From the NCBI GenBank assembly GCA_026874595.1, contig CM049315.1, forward strand, positions 70,877,916 to 70,941,915: a stretch of 64,000 bases of DNA, written 5' to 3'. This stretch comes from Sipunculus nudus. Lineage: Eukaryota > Annelida > Sipuncula > Golfingiida > Sipunculidae. Made by a program: the position numbers and the translations under genes. This document shows positions 1 to 12,289 of this stretch, one piece after another. Position 1 is the stretch's first letter. Every line of letters begins with the position of its first letter. A model generated the notes under the pieces. It did not search any database, had not been told where the DNA came from, and saw only the letters and a list, made by a program, of their open reading frames with translations.

Positions 1-282
1 CTCATCCATTTCATCCCGTGCAGTAATCTTTGCGCATGAGATCCCCATTTCGCCCAGTGATTGCAACACATCATCGATAAGTGATGTAAGAGGAGATATA
101 ACTAATGTTATTGGACTCATCCCTTGTTCATGCCACACCATGGTAGGAATTCAGTAGCACAGAGATTTACCAAATCCTGTTGGTGAAACGCCTATCGCAT
201 CTTTTCCGTTTATTACTGCATGTTCCAGTCTGCACTGTTCATCCTTTGCAGAATATATTATTCCGTATTCCTGCTTGCATCT
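1..282 (-). pseudogene. RecQ-family DNA helicase fragment (motif I region), broken
   Basis: Read on the minus strand, an open frame of about 94 codons runs off the left edge. It contains a Walker A / helicase motif I of RecQ type (GVSPTGFGKSLCY near 154-192), followed about 30 residues later by ISPLTSLIDDV, which matches helicase motif Ia (SPLxSLMxDQ in the family). RecQ helicases are ATP-dependent 3'-5' DNA helicases of the nucleus. Only the start of the helicase core is in the window. An in-frame TGA at 151-153 sits right after SLCY, where the family has Gln, so this copy is probably a processed or transposon-carried relic and not a working exon. A stop at 283-285 bounds it upstream. The family call rests on two motifs in the correct order. 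The gene identity within the family is not resolved. Confidence 0.68.
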
Positions 283-318
283 TTAAAATGCATCTTACAC
301 TTCTTCCAACACGTACAC

Positions 319-1957
319 CGTGATTCCTCTGCGATCACTCTTTGTCCGTCGTCCGTCTGTCTGTCTGTCTGTCCGTCCGTTAACAGGGCACAAAGTGTAA
401 CCACTGGATCTAGAATCTTCTAACTTGACATCCAGAGAGGTTCATGAAAAATCTCCTTGGAAACCTGAAATTAAGTCTCTGTTACCCATATCCTCTGAGT
501 TATGGGGCTCAGAAGAACCCCCAGAATAATGGAAAATTTTATACAAAAGCTCAAGTAACAAAACAACTAATGCATTGGTCACCATGATTCTTTGCATGGA
601 TATTGATCATGGAGTGTTTCATCAGTTTCTGCAGGCTGGTGGCGCCACCTGTTTTTTATTTATTTTTATTCTCTATTTTTGAGACCTTTTAAGGTGCGGT
701 CATCTGTTAACAGGGCACAATTCATGACTGGACCTAGAATCTTGTATCATGACATGAAGGGAGACCCATGAGAAATCTCCTTGGAAACCTGAATTTAAAT
801 CTCTGTTACCCATATTCTTTGAACTATAGGGCTCAGAAGTACACCCCAGAATAATGGAAAATTTGATACAAAAGCTCAAGTAACAGAACAGCTTATGCAT
901 TGATCACCATGATTCTTTGCATGAAAATTGATCATGTAGTTTTTCATCAGTTTCTGCAGACTGGTGGCGCCACCTGTATTTTTTCGATTTTTTTTTTACG
1001 ATTTTTTCATTTATTTTTGAGACCTTAAAAGATGCGGTCATCTCTTAACAGGGCACATATCGTAGCAACTGGACCTAGAATCTTCTTTCTTAACATCCAG
1101 GGAGATCCTTAAAAAGTCTCCTGGGAAACTTGAAATTAAGTCTCTGTTTCCTATATCCTCCGAGTTATGGGGCTCAGGAGTACCCCCCCCCCCCCCTCCG
1201 AATAATGGAAAATTTGATACTAAAGCTCAATAACAGAACAACTAATGCATTCATAACCATGATTCTTTGCAAGGATATTGATCACGGAATGTTTCATCAG
1301 TTTCTGCAAACTGGTGGTGGCACCTGTATTTTTCCGATTTTTCTCCCTCTTATTTTGAGACCTGTTAAGATGCGGTCATCTGTTAACAGGGCGCAAATCA
1401 CAATGACTGGACCTAGAATCTTGTATCATGACATGCAGGGAGGCCCATGAAAAGACTCCTTTGAAACCTGAAATCAGGTCTCTGTCGCCCATATTCTTCA
1501 TGCTATTGGGCTTAGGAGTACCCCCCCCCCCCCCAAGAAAAATGGAAAATTTGATACAAAAGCTCAAGTATCTGAACAACTAATGCAGTGATCACCATGA
1601 TTCTTTGGATGGATATTGGTAATGGAATGTTTTATCAATTTCTGCATACCGGTGGCACCACCTGTATTTTTTTCAATTTTTTAATGATTTTTTTTTTCTG
1701 TTGATTTTAAGACCTTTAAAGATGTGGTCCTCTGTTAACAAGGCACAAATTGTAACCGTTGATCCTAGAATCTTCTAACTTGACATCCAGGGATTTCCTT
1801 GAAAAATATCCTTGAAAACCTGAAATTAGGTGTCTGTTACCCATATTCTCTTAGCTATGGGGCTAATAAGCACCCCCCTGAGTAATTGAAAATTTAATAC
1901 CAAAGAAGTGCACAAATTGTAACCTTGGACCCATAATCTTTTAACTTGACACCTGAT
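319..1957. repeat. ~335-bp tandem repeat array, family A, about five units
   Basis: The marker GTTAACAGGGCAC or a close variant recurs at about 380, 706, 1044, 1382 and 1734, with a partial unit near 1906, so the spacing is 326-352 bp. Each unit carries the same ordered blocks: 'GACCTAGAATCTT', a 'CCTTGGAAACCTGAAAT' block, a poly-C-prone 'AGTACCCCC' site, 'AATGGAAAATTTGATAC', 'CACCATGATTCTTTGCATG' and a palindrome-bearing 'CTGGTGGCGCCACCTGT'. The left end has GTCC/GTCT simple repeats. The poly-C site has expanded to 14 C in two units (1183-1196 and 1521-1534). The short ORFs here are products of the repeat. The same family occurs in opposite orientation at 46,985-49,230. Confidence 0.9.
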
Positions 1958-2275
1958 AGTTCCTTAAAAGTTCTCCCCAGAAACCTGAAATTGGGTCACT
2001 GTGACCTATATTTTCAGAGTTTCGGGGTATGTTTGAGCACCTCAGAAATAATGCAAAATACACACAGATTGCCAGATTACTCAAGGCTGGTTGGATTGTC
2101 ATCAAATTTGGTGTGCTTATGGGTCTTGATAAACTTGAGCTAATATGCATGAACGATGATGCCACCTACATTATCTTTATTAGTTGCCTGTGCAAGGACA
2201 TATTGTCAACATGTCAGTCGGCTGAGCGTCATGACCCATGGGTCACTTGTTTAATATTACCTGAGGTGTTGCACT
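1958..2275. repeat. Diverged end of family A array
   Basis: This is a degraded continuation of the 335-bp repeat. It ends with a block around 2214-2255 ('GGCTGAGCGTCATGACCC') that reappears in reverse orientation at about 46,995-47,040, next to the second array. The two arrays therefore share their flanking block as well as the repeat unit. No gene was recognised. Confidence 0.6.
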
Positions 2276-3437
2276 GAAGCTGTCTCTGACTGGGGGGAAA
2301 CCTTGACTGGGTGCCCTGCGGTCACTTGCCATATATGTATAGCCATGAGGGTTTACACTTTATTATACAACGACTCTCAGCGCGGACACGAGTCAGGAAG
2401 ATATGCGGGACCAGATTAACATTCGGGTTGGGAAACTTTTTCACCTTCTTTGATCTTTCGTTAAGGCGCCTGTGAGAAGGCGCAGCCATTGACTCGTGAC
2501 CAATGTTGTTTCAATACTTCTGGGTGGTGGTCGCATTAGCGGGGTCGCATTAGCCCTGGGGCCTGGAAATCTGGTCGTAATTCTGAATTCAGGGGTGGTC
2601 GTAATTTTGAGTCATTTATAAACATAAATAAACAAAAAAAAAAATCGGGACCAAGCAAAGTGGTCGTAATTGTGGGCCGGTCGCAATTGTGGGGTTGTTG
2701 CAAGACGGGGTTCCACTGTTTATTCAATAGCTAATAACAGGGAGATATCAGTATATTTAATTTTTTTTCCGGCCAAAGCATTCACTAGCGTATCGGATCT
2801 TTCGTTACATTGCACGAATTTTAGGGCTGGTGTCCAGCAGAAAAGAGCAAGTATAATAAATCAGCTTTGCTCATGTAATCTGATAGGGTGTTGCAGCCTA
2901 ATGGAACCATGTAGACATTATCAGTTCACTGAAATTATTATTTGTATATTTTTAGAATACTATGCCTTCATGAGCATATTCATGCAGAGAACTATATTGA
3001 TAGAACCCACAGTACTCTGCCATGTAATGCAGGTAACTACATATATACATATCTTTCTTTTCTGTATATTAACTTATAATATTTCGTTCACAGAACAGTT
3101 GAAAGGCTCAGGGCGACGCTACCACCGCAATTAGCAGCAAACTAGTTGGTCAGCTTGGTGAAACATTGGATCGCGTGTTTGGATCTGACCTGGCCTGACT
3201 GAAGATAAATTTTATCATGGAAAGAAGAGAAGTAACCGAGACAATAATGTTAAAGATCTGTATGATGCACTCAGGGATTGGAAACTTGTTGAGATACAAG
3301 GTCGAAACTTTCAAGATTTCGCCGACTGCGTTTTCACAGAAAATGTGAAAAGAAAACAGAGTGGGGAAAAATTATGGAGTTGTGGCAGAAACTTGATAGG
3401 ATAAACAATGTTTTTGTTACTACCTAACATTCCTTTC

Positions 3438-3440
<3 letters not shown>
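2276..3440. other. No recognised gene; short imperfect repeats
   Basis: From 2525 to 2720 the phrase 'TGGTCGTAATT' and 'GGTCGCATTAGC/GGTCGCAATTG' variants recur every 15-60 bp, a degenerate minisatellite. Between about 3195 and 3400 (+) there is an open, coding-looking stretch (LTEDKFYHGKKRS... onward) with no family I recognise, preceded by a possible splice acceptor at about 3091. I would not call a gene from it. Confidence 0.4.

Positions 3441-3495
<55 letters not shown>
3441..3495. repeat. (TA)n microsatellite
   Basis: An uninterrupted TA dinucleotide tract of about 55 bp. It is one of at least a dozen such tracts in the window. Confidence 0.95.
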
Positions 3496-3497
<2 letters not shown>

Positions 3498-3714
3498 TAA
3501 CATGAAAAACGTGTATAATAATAAGAAATGCCTGCTTAAAAAGTGTTAATCGGTATTACAAAGTACGATAATAATACCAGTATTACTAGAATATCAGCAG
3601 AAGCTGACAAAAGCCCTCAGCCAAAGAATAGTGTTTATAGGAAGTAACAGTAAAAAGTACTAAATATTTGTTCTCACATGGATGTATATCTGTACATGTC
3701 TCAGTTATAAATTT

Positions 3715-4210
3715 AAACTGGAGAGGTATGTACTATGTTTTATAACAATCCACCAAATGCTTCCTGAGAAATAAGCTCCTACGTTTTACTCTATTCTAAG
3801 CTATGTGACCTTGAAAAGTAGGTCAAGGTCACCCATTCTTGAACATTACCAAGATTTTGTAAATATGCATCAGCACTGAAGAAATGAAGTTAATATGTTG
3901 AATACCTTTGGAGACATCCCGCTCACAAGGCCAAAGTTGAAAAATACAGGAGAAATTCATTAAAAGTCAGAAATTGTATGTGGCGCCCCTTTACTTGTGC
4001 AGCAGGTACAGACCATCAGTCCTAATGTTCATAGTGAACTTTGTAAAAACCAACCCAATGGTTCCTGAGATATAAGCTTCTAAGTGTTTTTCTATAATCT
4101 GCTCTAAAACGTAGAAAAATAGGTCAAGGTCAGCCATCTTCGAACTTGACTGAGACTTTGTAAATATACATCTTCAACGAAGAAATAAAATTCCTATGGT
4201 GAATTCTGTT
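3715..4210. repeat. Two diverged ~300-bp direct repeats with AGGTCAAGGTCA core
   Basis: Two units align by eye. In each, 'TAACAATCCACCAAATG' or its counterpart leads to 'TCCTGAGAAATAAGCT', then 'GGTCAAGGTCA' (about 3822 and about 4123), then 'GACTTTGTAAATAT'. The offset is near 301 bp. The shared core resembles the core of the subrepeats at 31.7-38.3 kb. Confidence 0.6.
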
Positions 4211-4374
4211 AAAAAAATTTTTTGAAAAAAAATATACTATGGAAATGATAAAATAATAAAAACCTTAAAAAAAATTGTTCAAATACTGAACGCAAATACC
4301 CAATATCAGTGGAGATCATTTATATATAATTAAAAATGGTATTTTATATATGTATGCATATGCATGTAGGTCTA

Positions 4375-4378
<4 letters not shown>

Positions 4379-4411
<33 letters not shown>
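4379..4411. repeat. (TA)n microsatellite
   Basis: TA tract of about 33 bp that immediately precedes the MITE-like element, a plausible TA-rich insertion site. Confidence 0.9.
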
Positions 4412-4417
<6 letters not shown>

Positions 4418-4853
4418 TTACAAAGAAAATGTTCAGTTACACAATAATACGTGTTTTCATGCTGCCCGCAATCCTCAGATGTGAAATGTTAAGGAACGGT
4501 TGGTGACATGCAATTACGTGCCGAAGCACTCAGCCATGGTCAGGTGGGGGAGTGTGTGGGGATTATGATTATGTCTGCATTTGGAAATGAGCTCTGATCT
4601 TTTGTTGAGTCTTTGTGTCTTTGGGAACATATGATTTGGACCTTTTCTTCCAGGCAAAGATTACAACTTCCACTAGGGAGCTTTCTAGGAGATGCGCGCT
4701 TCAGGACCCGCCCATTTTATTAAATATGGGGTTTTTGTGTTTTATTGGAGCAAATGAATTTTGAAAGTTCCGAGCTTCATTTCACATCTGATGATTGCGG
4801 CAGCATGAAAACACGTGTTAATGTGTAACTGAACATTTTCGTTGTAAATTCTG
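4412..4853. mobile_element. 442-bp MITE-like element with ~77-bp terminal inverted repeats
   Basis: The segment 4412-4488 is matched in inverted orientation by 4778-4853 with only a few mismatches. The outermost bases are CAGAATTTACAA on the left and TTGTAAATTCTG on the right. About 290 bp of non-coding sequence lies between them. The left end abuts a (TA)n tract and TA dinucleotides flank both ends, but no longer clean target duplication is visible. Long near-identical arms with no ORF fit a non-autonomous DNA transposon (MITE or foldback). The superfamily is not assigned. Confidence 0.8.
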
Positions 4854-4919
4854 TGTATCAGCTCTAAGCATCAGGCTAATGGAGCACTGTAAGATTCGTT
4901 CAGCACCTATATACTTCTA

Positions 4920-5007
<88 letters not shown>

Positions 5008-5083
5008 ATATATATATACTCATTCCTTTCTGTTACACATAAGTTTAACTGATAAAATAAATTTTAATATATGTAATGGCCTA

Positions 5084-5130
<47 letters not shown>

Positions 5131-5183
5131 TTTAACTCATTACTTTCTGTTACACATAAGTTTAACTGATAAAATAAATTAAA

Positions 5184-5213
<30 letters not shown>
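4920..5213. repeat. (TA)n blocks with a ~117-bp direct duplication
   Basis: Three TA tracts (about 4920-5016, 5088-5123, 5185-5213) are separated by two copies of a block starting ACTCAT(T)CTTTCTGTTACACATAAG (5018 and 5135). The block plus its TA tract was tandemly duplicated. Confidence 0.85.
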
Positions 5214-5214
<1 letters not shown>

Positions 5215-6351
5215 TATTTCCATTACACACAGACCTACGCGTATATGCGTACAAAAAATGACCTTATTTTCACACTATATTTCCGAGGACTAACAGTTCC
5301 GCTAGAGTTAGCAAGAAGAGCTATTGAGATCCTTAACACTCAGGGTATGCATGTTTCCTCGCACACTTTTTTTAAAGAAAAAGGCTGGTTAGACGTGAGA
5401 ACGATGCCTTGACTTAGCGGACAACCTGCGAGAACACATTTAGTTTATGTCATGTCTTCGTGTAATAGCGAGGACCTAGTAATCAGTATATCAAGCACAA
5501 TCGCTTTAAACATATTTTTTATAACAGGATTACAAAAGTAGCCAATCAGGCTACGTACATGCTTGACTGTAGATCTATAGAAACACAACATTATATTAGA
5601 CATCACGTTACAAGTAAAAGTACATTAAATATGTGAAGATATAATATGTTAAGATTAATATTTTAATTATAGGTAAATTCATAATCTTCACAAGAATGAA
5701 ACAAGACACGAGCAATACGTTTAGAAAGAAATCAATGAATAATGTGACAATAAAACGATGGAACATGCTCTCTCGGTACAATAAGTTCAAAGCACAAAAT
5801 ACAAACGATAAACATATATTCACATATGTTTACACAGGTTGGAAAGATTAATTATTATATCGTGTAAAACGTGTTGTGTCTATTATAAACTTTGGAACCA
5901 AGCTGCTCACAGTTGCTCTTGACAGATCAGAGGGTATACCTATCATGCAGATAAGAAAATGTATTAGTTTTTTTCCTGTTTTCACCCTGAACCCATGGTT
6001 TACATAAGGTTCTAATTCTATCTTCTCACGATCAAAATAAGATCTGATACGGCCAAGCTGGTTGGATAACCAGTTTAAACATATTATCGAGGACTTGGCT
6101 AACACACACATACACCCACATACATTTTTCTAACCATCTTGCAAAGCTCTCAATAGATGGCGCTGTCACACACACAACAAATTCCAAGCAAAACTTCCTT
6201 TCTGAGGACTTGCACGAAACTTCCCCAGCATAGTTTCCCCTGCGTTTTAATGCTTTAATAATGCTTAAACAGCTTTTCGTTTTCGAGGAACCCTGTGTAA
6301 ATCTTCACAGGGAAAAATGTCCTCGCGGGTAATTCGGTTAAACAAACACAC

Positions 6352-6354
<3 letters not shown>
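5214..6354. other. No recognised gene
   Basis: Open frames of 71 and 87 codons on the minus strand (5608-5823 and 5848-6111) carry no family motif I can name. The first is low-complexity hydrophobic and looks like chance reading of AT-rich DNA. Confidence 0.4.

Positions 6355-6401
<47 letters not shown>
6355..6401. repeat. (TA)n microsatellite
   Basis: TA tract of about 47 bp following a short (CA)n. Confidence 0.93.
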
Positions 6402-6404
<3 letters not shown>

Positions 6405-7911
6405 GTACCGTTTCATATTTTATTTTTATAAATAAACATAACTGTATTGAAATGTTGTGTTTTGCCTTTCTTTCTTCATTTTGTCAGTGTGATTTGCAAA
6501 AATAATATTAAGGTTATATACGTATATAAAATATATAAACGAATATGTACTTTTTAACAGAATAAATATTATTTAGAATATTTAAATCGGTAGTGTTCCT
6601 CAATCAAAAATTAAAAGTTGCTTAATTTGAAACAGTACGACACCACGTGTGTGAGAAGAGGTACTGCCTTTGTGGGCATTTATTTCGGTTCCCTGGATCG
6701 ACCATTATTTTCTGCACACGAGCCTCTTAATTACGTGACAAAAACATACCGGCATCTTCCATCTTGCTGAAATAAATCAGACACCTCGAGGTTGAACTGA
6801 CGGCCGAGCCACTATAAATGGTAATTGTATGATAGAAGATACATGGATGGATAGATTATTTCATGTTTTCGACGTTTACGGCGTTTATGCCGTAATATCG
6901 CATGCGTTGTGTAGAAAACGCATGATGCTGCAAAAAAAAAAATACCACTAATGTCATAAAAGATCGCGGAAAGAATTGAAGTCCACCTATTATTTAATAA
7001 CAGCAATGCGAGACATAGTTGTGGCAATGCGGTCATAAATTCAACAAACATGCCGAGGGGTTTTCCAATAGTTAAAATGGAACTTTTCTCGCTTATGTTT
7101 GGTGTAATTAGAAAGAACCCCCCAAAAATGCTAACGATTGATCTGGTCGTTTGGGAACTGGTACAGACTACTTTGATTAGCAGACGTCTGTCAAATTTTC
7201 CAAATTTTGTTTTTGTCAGATGATTGACGCTTTACAATGTTTACGGTCACCTGATTGGTTGCTCGTTAGTCCAATGCTTACGATTGTTCATTGAATGAAT
7301 ATGCAATTAAGGTCACATGGAGTTCATGGATTAAGCCATCTAGCTGTGAGCGTCTTCCTCCTCCTCCTCCCTTGTTGTCACTCCTTGTCCCCCGTTAGCT
7401 CCTTTCTTTAATCTCGCCTGTCTCCCACCTTTCCTGTCACGAGCATTCCTTAACCACTTCTACATTGTATCTTCTACTTCGGATTTTGTGGCCCCCTATT
7501 GGGTCTTTCGCAAAGCAGCTGTAAAAATAATATTTAAGGGATGGTTCAATAATATATTTTTTAAATGTGACATATTGAGAAACTGTAACATTTCAAACAC
7601 AGTTGATACCAAAATATGAAATAAGGCTAATAAAAAAAGTTGAAAACAAAATCTTCATTTTGTATAGAAAATACATTCTGCTCTTAAAGTGCCATTTTTA
7701 GTTTAGTTTGTGCTAAAACAAAAGGCATCAAAATGAATAGGTTAACTTTGTGCAAGCAAAACAATTGTTTCAAGCGGGGCTAGTAGCCACCTGCAAATTT
7801 TCTCGTTTTCACTTTTTAGAAATGGTTCACACACCCAGTAAAGACCCTCGCTCGCACACCAATATTTTCAATGGAGTGCTCGTAAGCCTCACTGGGAGGC
7901 TAACTAAGTAG
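6402..7911. other. No recognised gene; lead-in to LINE
   Basis: AT-rich with a CT-rich stretch near 7350-7440 (CCTCCTCCTCC...). A 79-codon minus-strand frame (6812-7051) has no recognisable domain. The last few hundred bases may be LINE 5' untranslated sequence, but I cannot place its end. Confidence 0.4.
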
Positions 7912-8725
7912 GCCAAGAAAACTAGATCATGTATCGAATCCATCACCAAGCTCCGTCAACTACTGTTTCAGCTTGAACGGACTTATACGCAAACAAAAGT
8001 TAAGTCAACGTATGCTTTAAAATTACAGGGAACACCAGATGCTTCGAGAGATGAAAGAACAGTTGAGTCGGGTGTTGGGGTATTTAGTGAAATGGAACAA
8101 CTGACGCCAATAGTCCACAACAATAGTGATGCAACAGGTGGTTACAACACAATACCTGTAATTACGGATAACAATGCTGATTCAAATCCTGGTAACAAAC
8201 CAGATAAAAAACAAACCCTTCATTCCGAAGTGTGGACGGTCCAAACAACAGAGGAAGGTATACCTATATCTATCCAGATTTCAACGAGAGAGAGCGCTCG
8301 GAAACCAACAGCTGCCCCGCGGAAAATAAGACATTCTGTCCAGGAATACATGCAGGAGACCCACGAACGAACACCAGACCACAAAGTGCACAGCGAGCAC
8401 TGTGACCAGCTGAGTACACAACACCAGGAGTGTGAGGAGTCGTCAGATTTTGTTTCTGTGCAAAAAAGCAGAAAAACACTCAAGTTGTATATTTGCAACA
8501 TTTCCAATGATTCGACAAAAACGTCCATGCTTGATTACTTGTCTGTAAGGAAAGTTGAAATTGACATTTTTGCACATTTTCCCGACTAAACTGGGAGATG
8601 CTCATGGCGCTAAAATACATGTTGATCCGGCAGATGAGGAAAAAAATATTTGCTACCGATTTCTGGCCGGGGATTGTGTATTGTCGTCGATGGATTGAAA
8701 CGGATGAGAAGAAAGATCCGCAATA
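7912..8725 (+). pseudogene. CR1/L2-type LINE ORF1, broken
   Basis: This is the ORF1 (nucleic-acid-binding, gag-like) region of a non-LTR retrotransposon. An open frame begins after a TAG at 7909-7911 and continues to 8589, with an internal ATG at 8092. It is polar and low in hydrophobic residues. At about 8575 the frame is lost. The next frame reads FPTKLGDAHGAK and then, after another shift, FWPGIVYCRRW to a TAG near 8725. A C-terminal 'FWPxGVxCRxW' pattern is common at the end of ORF1 in CR1/L2-like LINEs. The endonuclease of ORF2 follows directly, which supports the call. Breaks: at least two frameshifts and one upstream stop. Confidence 0.6.
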
Positions 8726-8728
8726 TTA

Positions 8729-9350
8729 GTGCTAGTTAACAAGGACGTTATTTACTTGATTTATTATTTTTGTCTATTTGTCTATCACATAACCATTGCT
8801 TGTTTTAACGCTCGAGGAGCTTTGTTTTCAGCGTCGTGTCTATCTCATGTTATGTGTGAGAACGACGTTGATTTTTTAAGAGTAACTGAACACTGGCTTT
8901 TCGAGGACAGTTTACAGTTTTTGAATTCTGTTTTTACAGAATCTGTATCTCATGGTGTCTCATATGCGTCGCTAGATCCTCTTGATCCGTATCGAAGAGG
9001 CAAGGGTGGCGCAACACTGTTATTGGAAACAAAATATAGGTCACAAGTTACCCCGATAGACTGCATGTTTGACCAGATAGCCGGGTTACGTATGAATTTA
9101 GACCAAGGACATTTACCCTTCATGTTTGTAGCGTATCTGCCACCAACAAATGCTGATACTGATACTTTTAATGAGCTTTTAAATATTCTCTGTGACATGT
9201 ATGACGTGTATTCAGAAGTTGGCACAGTAATCCTGCTAGGTTACCTGGCACTCGCCTTGTTTCTGAAACATGACAATGTTTTTCCATGAAACGTGCACGT
9301 AAGAACGAACGACTGATTAGTAGATTATGGCGGGGGTTCCAAAGACCCAA
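8729..9350 (+). pseudogene. LINE ORF2 endonuclease domain, truncated
   Basis: Apurinic-endonuclease-like (EEP superfamily) domain, which in LINEs nicks target DNA for target-primed reverse transcription. Visible in order: ITIACFNARG (8792, the N-terminal N motif), DFLRVTEHWL (about 8873, with the metal-binding Glu), RGKGGATLLL (about 8999), and VILLGYLA (about 9225), where the family has GDFN or GDLN, so the catalytic Asp is replaced by Tyr. Beyond that the frame shifts. RARKNERLI continues the homology to about 9340, then the sequence turns into poly-C-containing unrelated DNA. The 3' part of ORF2 is absent here; a matching part lies at 16.72 kb. Confidence 0.82.
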
Positions 9351-9379
9351 AGAGATTGAGGACCCTTAGAAATGTGTGC

Positions 9380-10520
9380 AATCCCCCCCCCCCCATCATC
9401 CCAAGGGTTCCGTTTTAACCAATTTTTTTTCAAACAACCCAGAAATCTTTCGCACTATTAAAACCATTGTGTCCACCCAACTGAAAAGTGGGTGGGCATG
9501 TGTTCCGCACTTGAATTTAAAATCTTTACTTCCTTTTGACAGAGTAAAATTCCTTAACAGGCGATATAATGGAAACGGGATTCAGTGGGGATTACAGGTC
9601 GCCTCCTGAAAAAGCGTGACAGGCGAAAAATGTTTTGCTGAACATTTGTAGAGGTAGGGTAGAGACATAGTCAATTTCATTCTGGAGGTGATAAGAATCA
9701 TCACAATATTTTTTTGTTATAAACCTTTATGACAGTCCCCGTGCGGAAGCCACCCATTCGTATTTATTTGTTCTGCCACTTGCAAGGTGAACTCGTGTTA
9801 CTGAAGCATGACGGCGTTCACACATGAAACGCATACACGTGAACACATGACTGATATTAAAGGAGATTCTGGTGGAGGTCTGTACGCCCTGACGATTCAA
9901 GTTTGTTGTCAATTTAAAGATGTACTGGTGATATTTTTTCATGTTCCGCTGTCCCTACAAACAACGGATCTTAACAAATATAAGTGACCCCCCCCCCCCC
10001 CCGACCCCACCTCCACCGGGCCTAATGTTAATTAAGTTGTAGGGCTCCTTTTAAAAAAATCATAAAACACATGACTTGGTCGAAATTTTGAAACCTTGGT
10101 AATCACGGAAAGATAGTTTTTATGTATAAAAATCACATACCTGTAACCAATAAAAAAAGTCAAACGGTGGTCACATCACTGGACTCAGTGCCAAGTGTCG
10201 ACCAAACTGAAAAGCCCTCGCATTGAAAGCGGAGTCATGTGGTCTTTGGATTAAAAACCTTTACTTTCTTTTGAGAGAGAAAATTCCTTTAGAGGCGTTA
10301 CAATGGATATGGTAGCTCAGTGGGGATTACGGTGGACCTGCGTGACCGCGTATTGCACGGTATTTGTTTGTTGGGCAGGATATGCGCTCTGTCCACAATC
10401 TTAACAGGCGAGTGAAAATCCGTGAGGCGCCTCCTGAAAAATAGTGTAGACGGGGATGTATTTCCGTTGGAATTTGATGCAAAAATTGCAAAAATGACTG
10501 ATTTACCATAAACAGGATAT
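9380..10520. repeat. Dispersed direct repeat pair and poly-C tracts
   Basis: About 9475-9625 and 10,205-10,345 share ordered blocks ('AACTGAAAAG', 'TTTACTTCCTTTTGA', 'AAATTCCTTAACAGGCG', 'TCAGTGGGGATTAC', 'GTGAC'), an old duplicated repeat with an offset near 725 bp. C tracts lie at 9383-9394 and 9988-10,002. The ORFs across this stretch are not convincing. Confidence 0.55.
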
Positions 10521-10544
10521 GAACTAATGAAAAATGTAAGGTAA

Positions 10545-11040
10545 CAAATTTTCAGATCCCTCTAACACCGAAAATCCAAGATGGCCGCCTTAAGCCATGG
10601 GAAATATTGAGTTTTTGGGATAAAGTGTGCTTGCACGTGTAACAGAACGTTTTCTAAGGAATTGAATAAGATAGTGCTTGCTTTCAATTTACTTGCGCTT
10701 AAAGTGATTAATGAATGCAGGTTATATTTTTTTATGAACCCTGTGACCCCAAGGAATCCAAGATGGCCACCTCTGCAGTCTAAACATACATATAATGCTA
10801 TTTTACTGTAATTGTCGCTTAAAACTTAATGATATTGGATCAATTAATACGTTTTTGAATGTGTTCTGTGGATTGCAACGAAAAAGGAGTTTTTATGAGC
10901 CGTGTATCCCCAGGGAATCCAAAAGGGCGAGATAAAGATAAAATAATGCTGTCACATAAAACGTAATGATATTAGATAATTAGATCGATTTGTACTTTTT
11001 TTATTGTGTTCTGTTTTTTGCAACTAATCAGGAGTTGTCG
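10545..11040. repeat. ~160-bp diverged tandem repeat with AAGATGGCCGCC-like motif
   Basis: Three units start with 'CC...GGAATCCAAGATGGCC' or its decayed form at about 10,553, 10,740 and 10,897. Each is followed by AT-rich sequence with 'TAATGATATT' and 'TGTGTTCTGT'. No coding signal. Confidence 0.55.
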
Positions 11041-11730
11041 GAAGCTCACAGAGGGTAGGCAAGGTCAAAGTCAAATGCATGTATACTAATATTTTAGAGC
11101 ATAAAAAATCTTGGGCATTACACTTTCATATGCATATGTTTTGTGATATGTATTCACAAGGAAACAGACCTTATGAAATTAATGCTCGTGAACTCTTTTT
11201 TTTTTTTTTTTTGCTGATTCTCTCATAGTATTACTACGTGGTCTAGATGCCTACCATATTACAACAAAACAAACATTTAGAATCAACTTGTGTGGTTATA
11301 TGGAAGATTCCAAGATTCTTAAAGCCTTGTTAATGGTCTTGGTACAGAAATATTCATGTCATATTAAACTCTTCCAAGAACCTTGTAGAACAGGGGGATC
11401 GGTAGAACCGTTGTCTGGACATTTTATATTTCTATATAGTTTATCTCAATATGAGCGGAAACAGGTCTAATTGTTAGAAGTTTCAGATAAGGTACTTCTA
11501 AAAGTTAAAAAATACAAATAAAGCACAAAAATCTAATCAGCCATATTTGATCAACAGAAATGAAGGCACATCTGCATATGTAAAATGGCATATGAGTACG
11601 CATTATTCCTGAAGGAATGTTTGCACATTACGGGAATACAAATATCTCAACGGTACACTTGTTGGATAAAACGGACCACGGATGGAAACTGTTATTTTTT
11701 TATAATTTTTTTTTGTTCGAGGTGGCCGCC
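11041..11730. other. No recognised gene
   Basis: AT-rich unique-looking sequence with a T15 run near 11,197. A (+) frame of 60 codons at 11,288 has no family features. Confidence 0.4.
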
Positions 11731-11734
11731 TCCA

Positions 11735-12060
11735 TTTTTAATTCAAACTTTACTACATATATGTACATCTGCAGATTTCCATTCAGGTTTAGGACAATAT
11801 GACAGAGCAGTATGACACGCTTCTTCTTTAATTCTATATCCTAGCGTTAACCAAGCCCAAATGACTACTGCACCTGCGGGTCCTGTGTGCGTAATCATCC
11901 CCATTGCTGGGCTATACCACCGAGGATCCCCCGAAATGCGCAATCGTTTGTGAGTGAAACACGGCCGTTGGGCACGACCTTCCCATTACGCCTGGATGGT
12001 ATCACTGTCGAGTGTGCATCAACCAGGGGATGCAAATGCCATAATAACGTAAACCACCTG
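11735..12060 (-). mobile_element. tRNA-derived SINE body, copy 1 (head missing)
   Basis: In reverse orientation this segment aligns by eye with the body of the SINE at 13,985-14,265. Shared ordered blocks are 'CATCCAGGC', 'CCGTGTTTCACTCACAAA', 'GATTACGCACACAGGACC' and 'TGCAGGTGCAGTAG'. Its outer half also matches 30,750-30,975. No A or B box is seen here, so it is 5'-truncated or diverged. The ORFs overlapping it are spurious. Confidence 0.6.
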
Positions 12061-12289
12061 TTACCAATGGTGAAAACTGCCCCCTCCCCCGGCCCATTGA
12101 GCGCTAGCACCTTTTATGTTATTTTTTTTCTTTTCCCATTTATTGGTGATTATTTGTTTTCAGATTTCATTTTTATTTCCCTAGCAATCAAATTATTAAT
12201 TGACGTATACGTGTGATTTGCTCCGTTAAGATAACATCTAAATATTTATATACATAGGAAGGGGGTCTTTTCTTAAATGCATTCTGCGA

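Noticed and set aside
220-423. Plus-strand 67-codon ORF
   Set aside because: Runs antisense to the RecQ fragment and then through the GTCT simple repeat.
9727-9942. 71-codon minus-strand ORF as a gene
   Set aside because: No recognisable domain, no splice or poly(A) context, and it lies in repeat-derived DNA.
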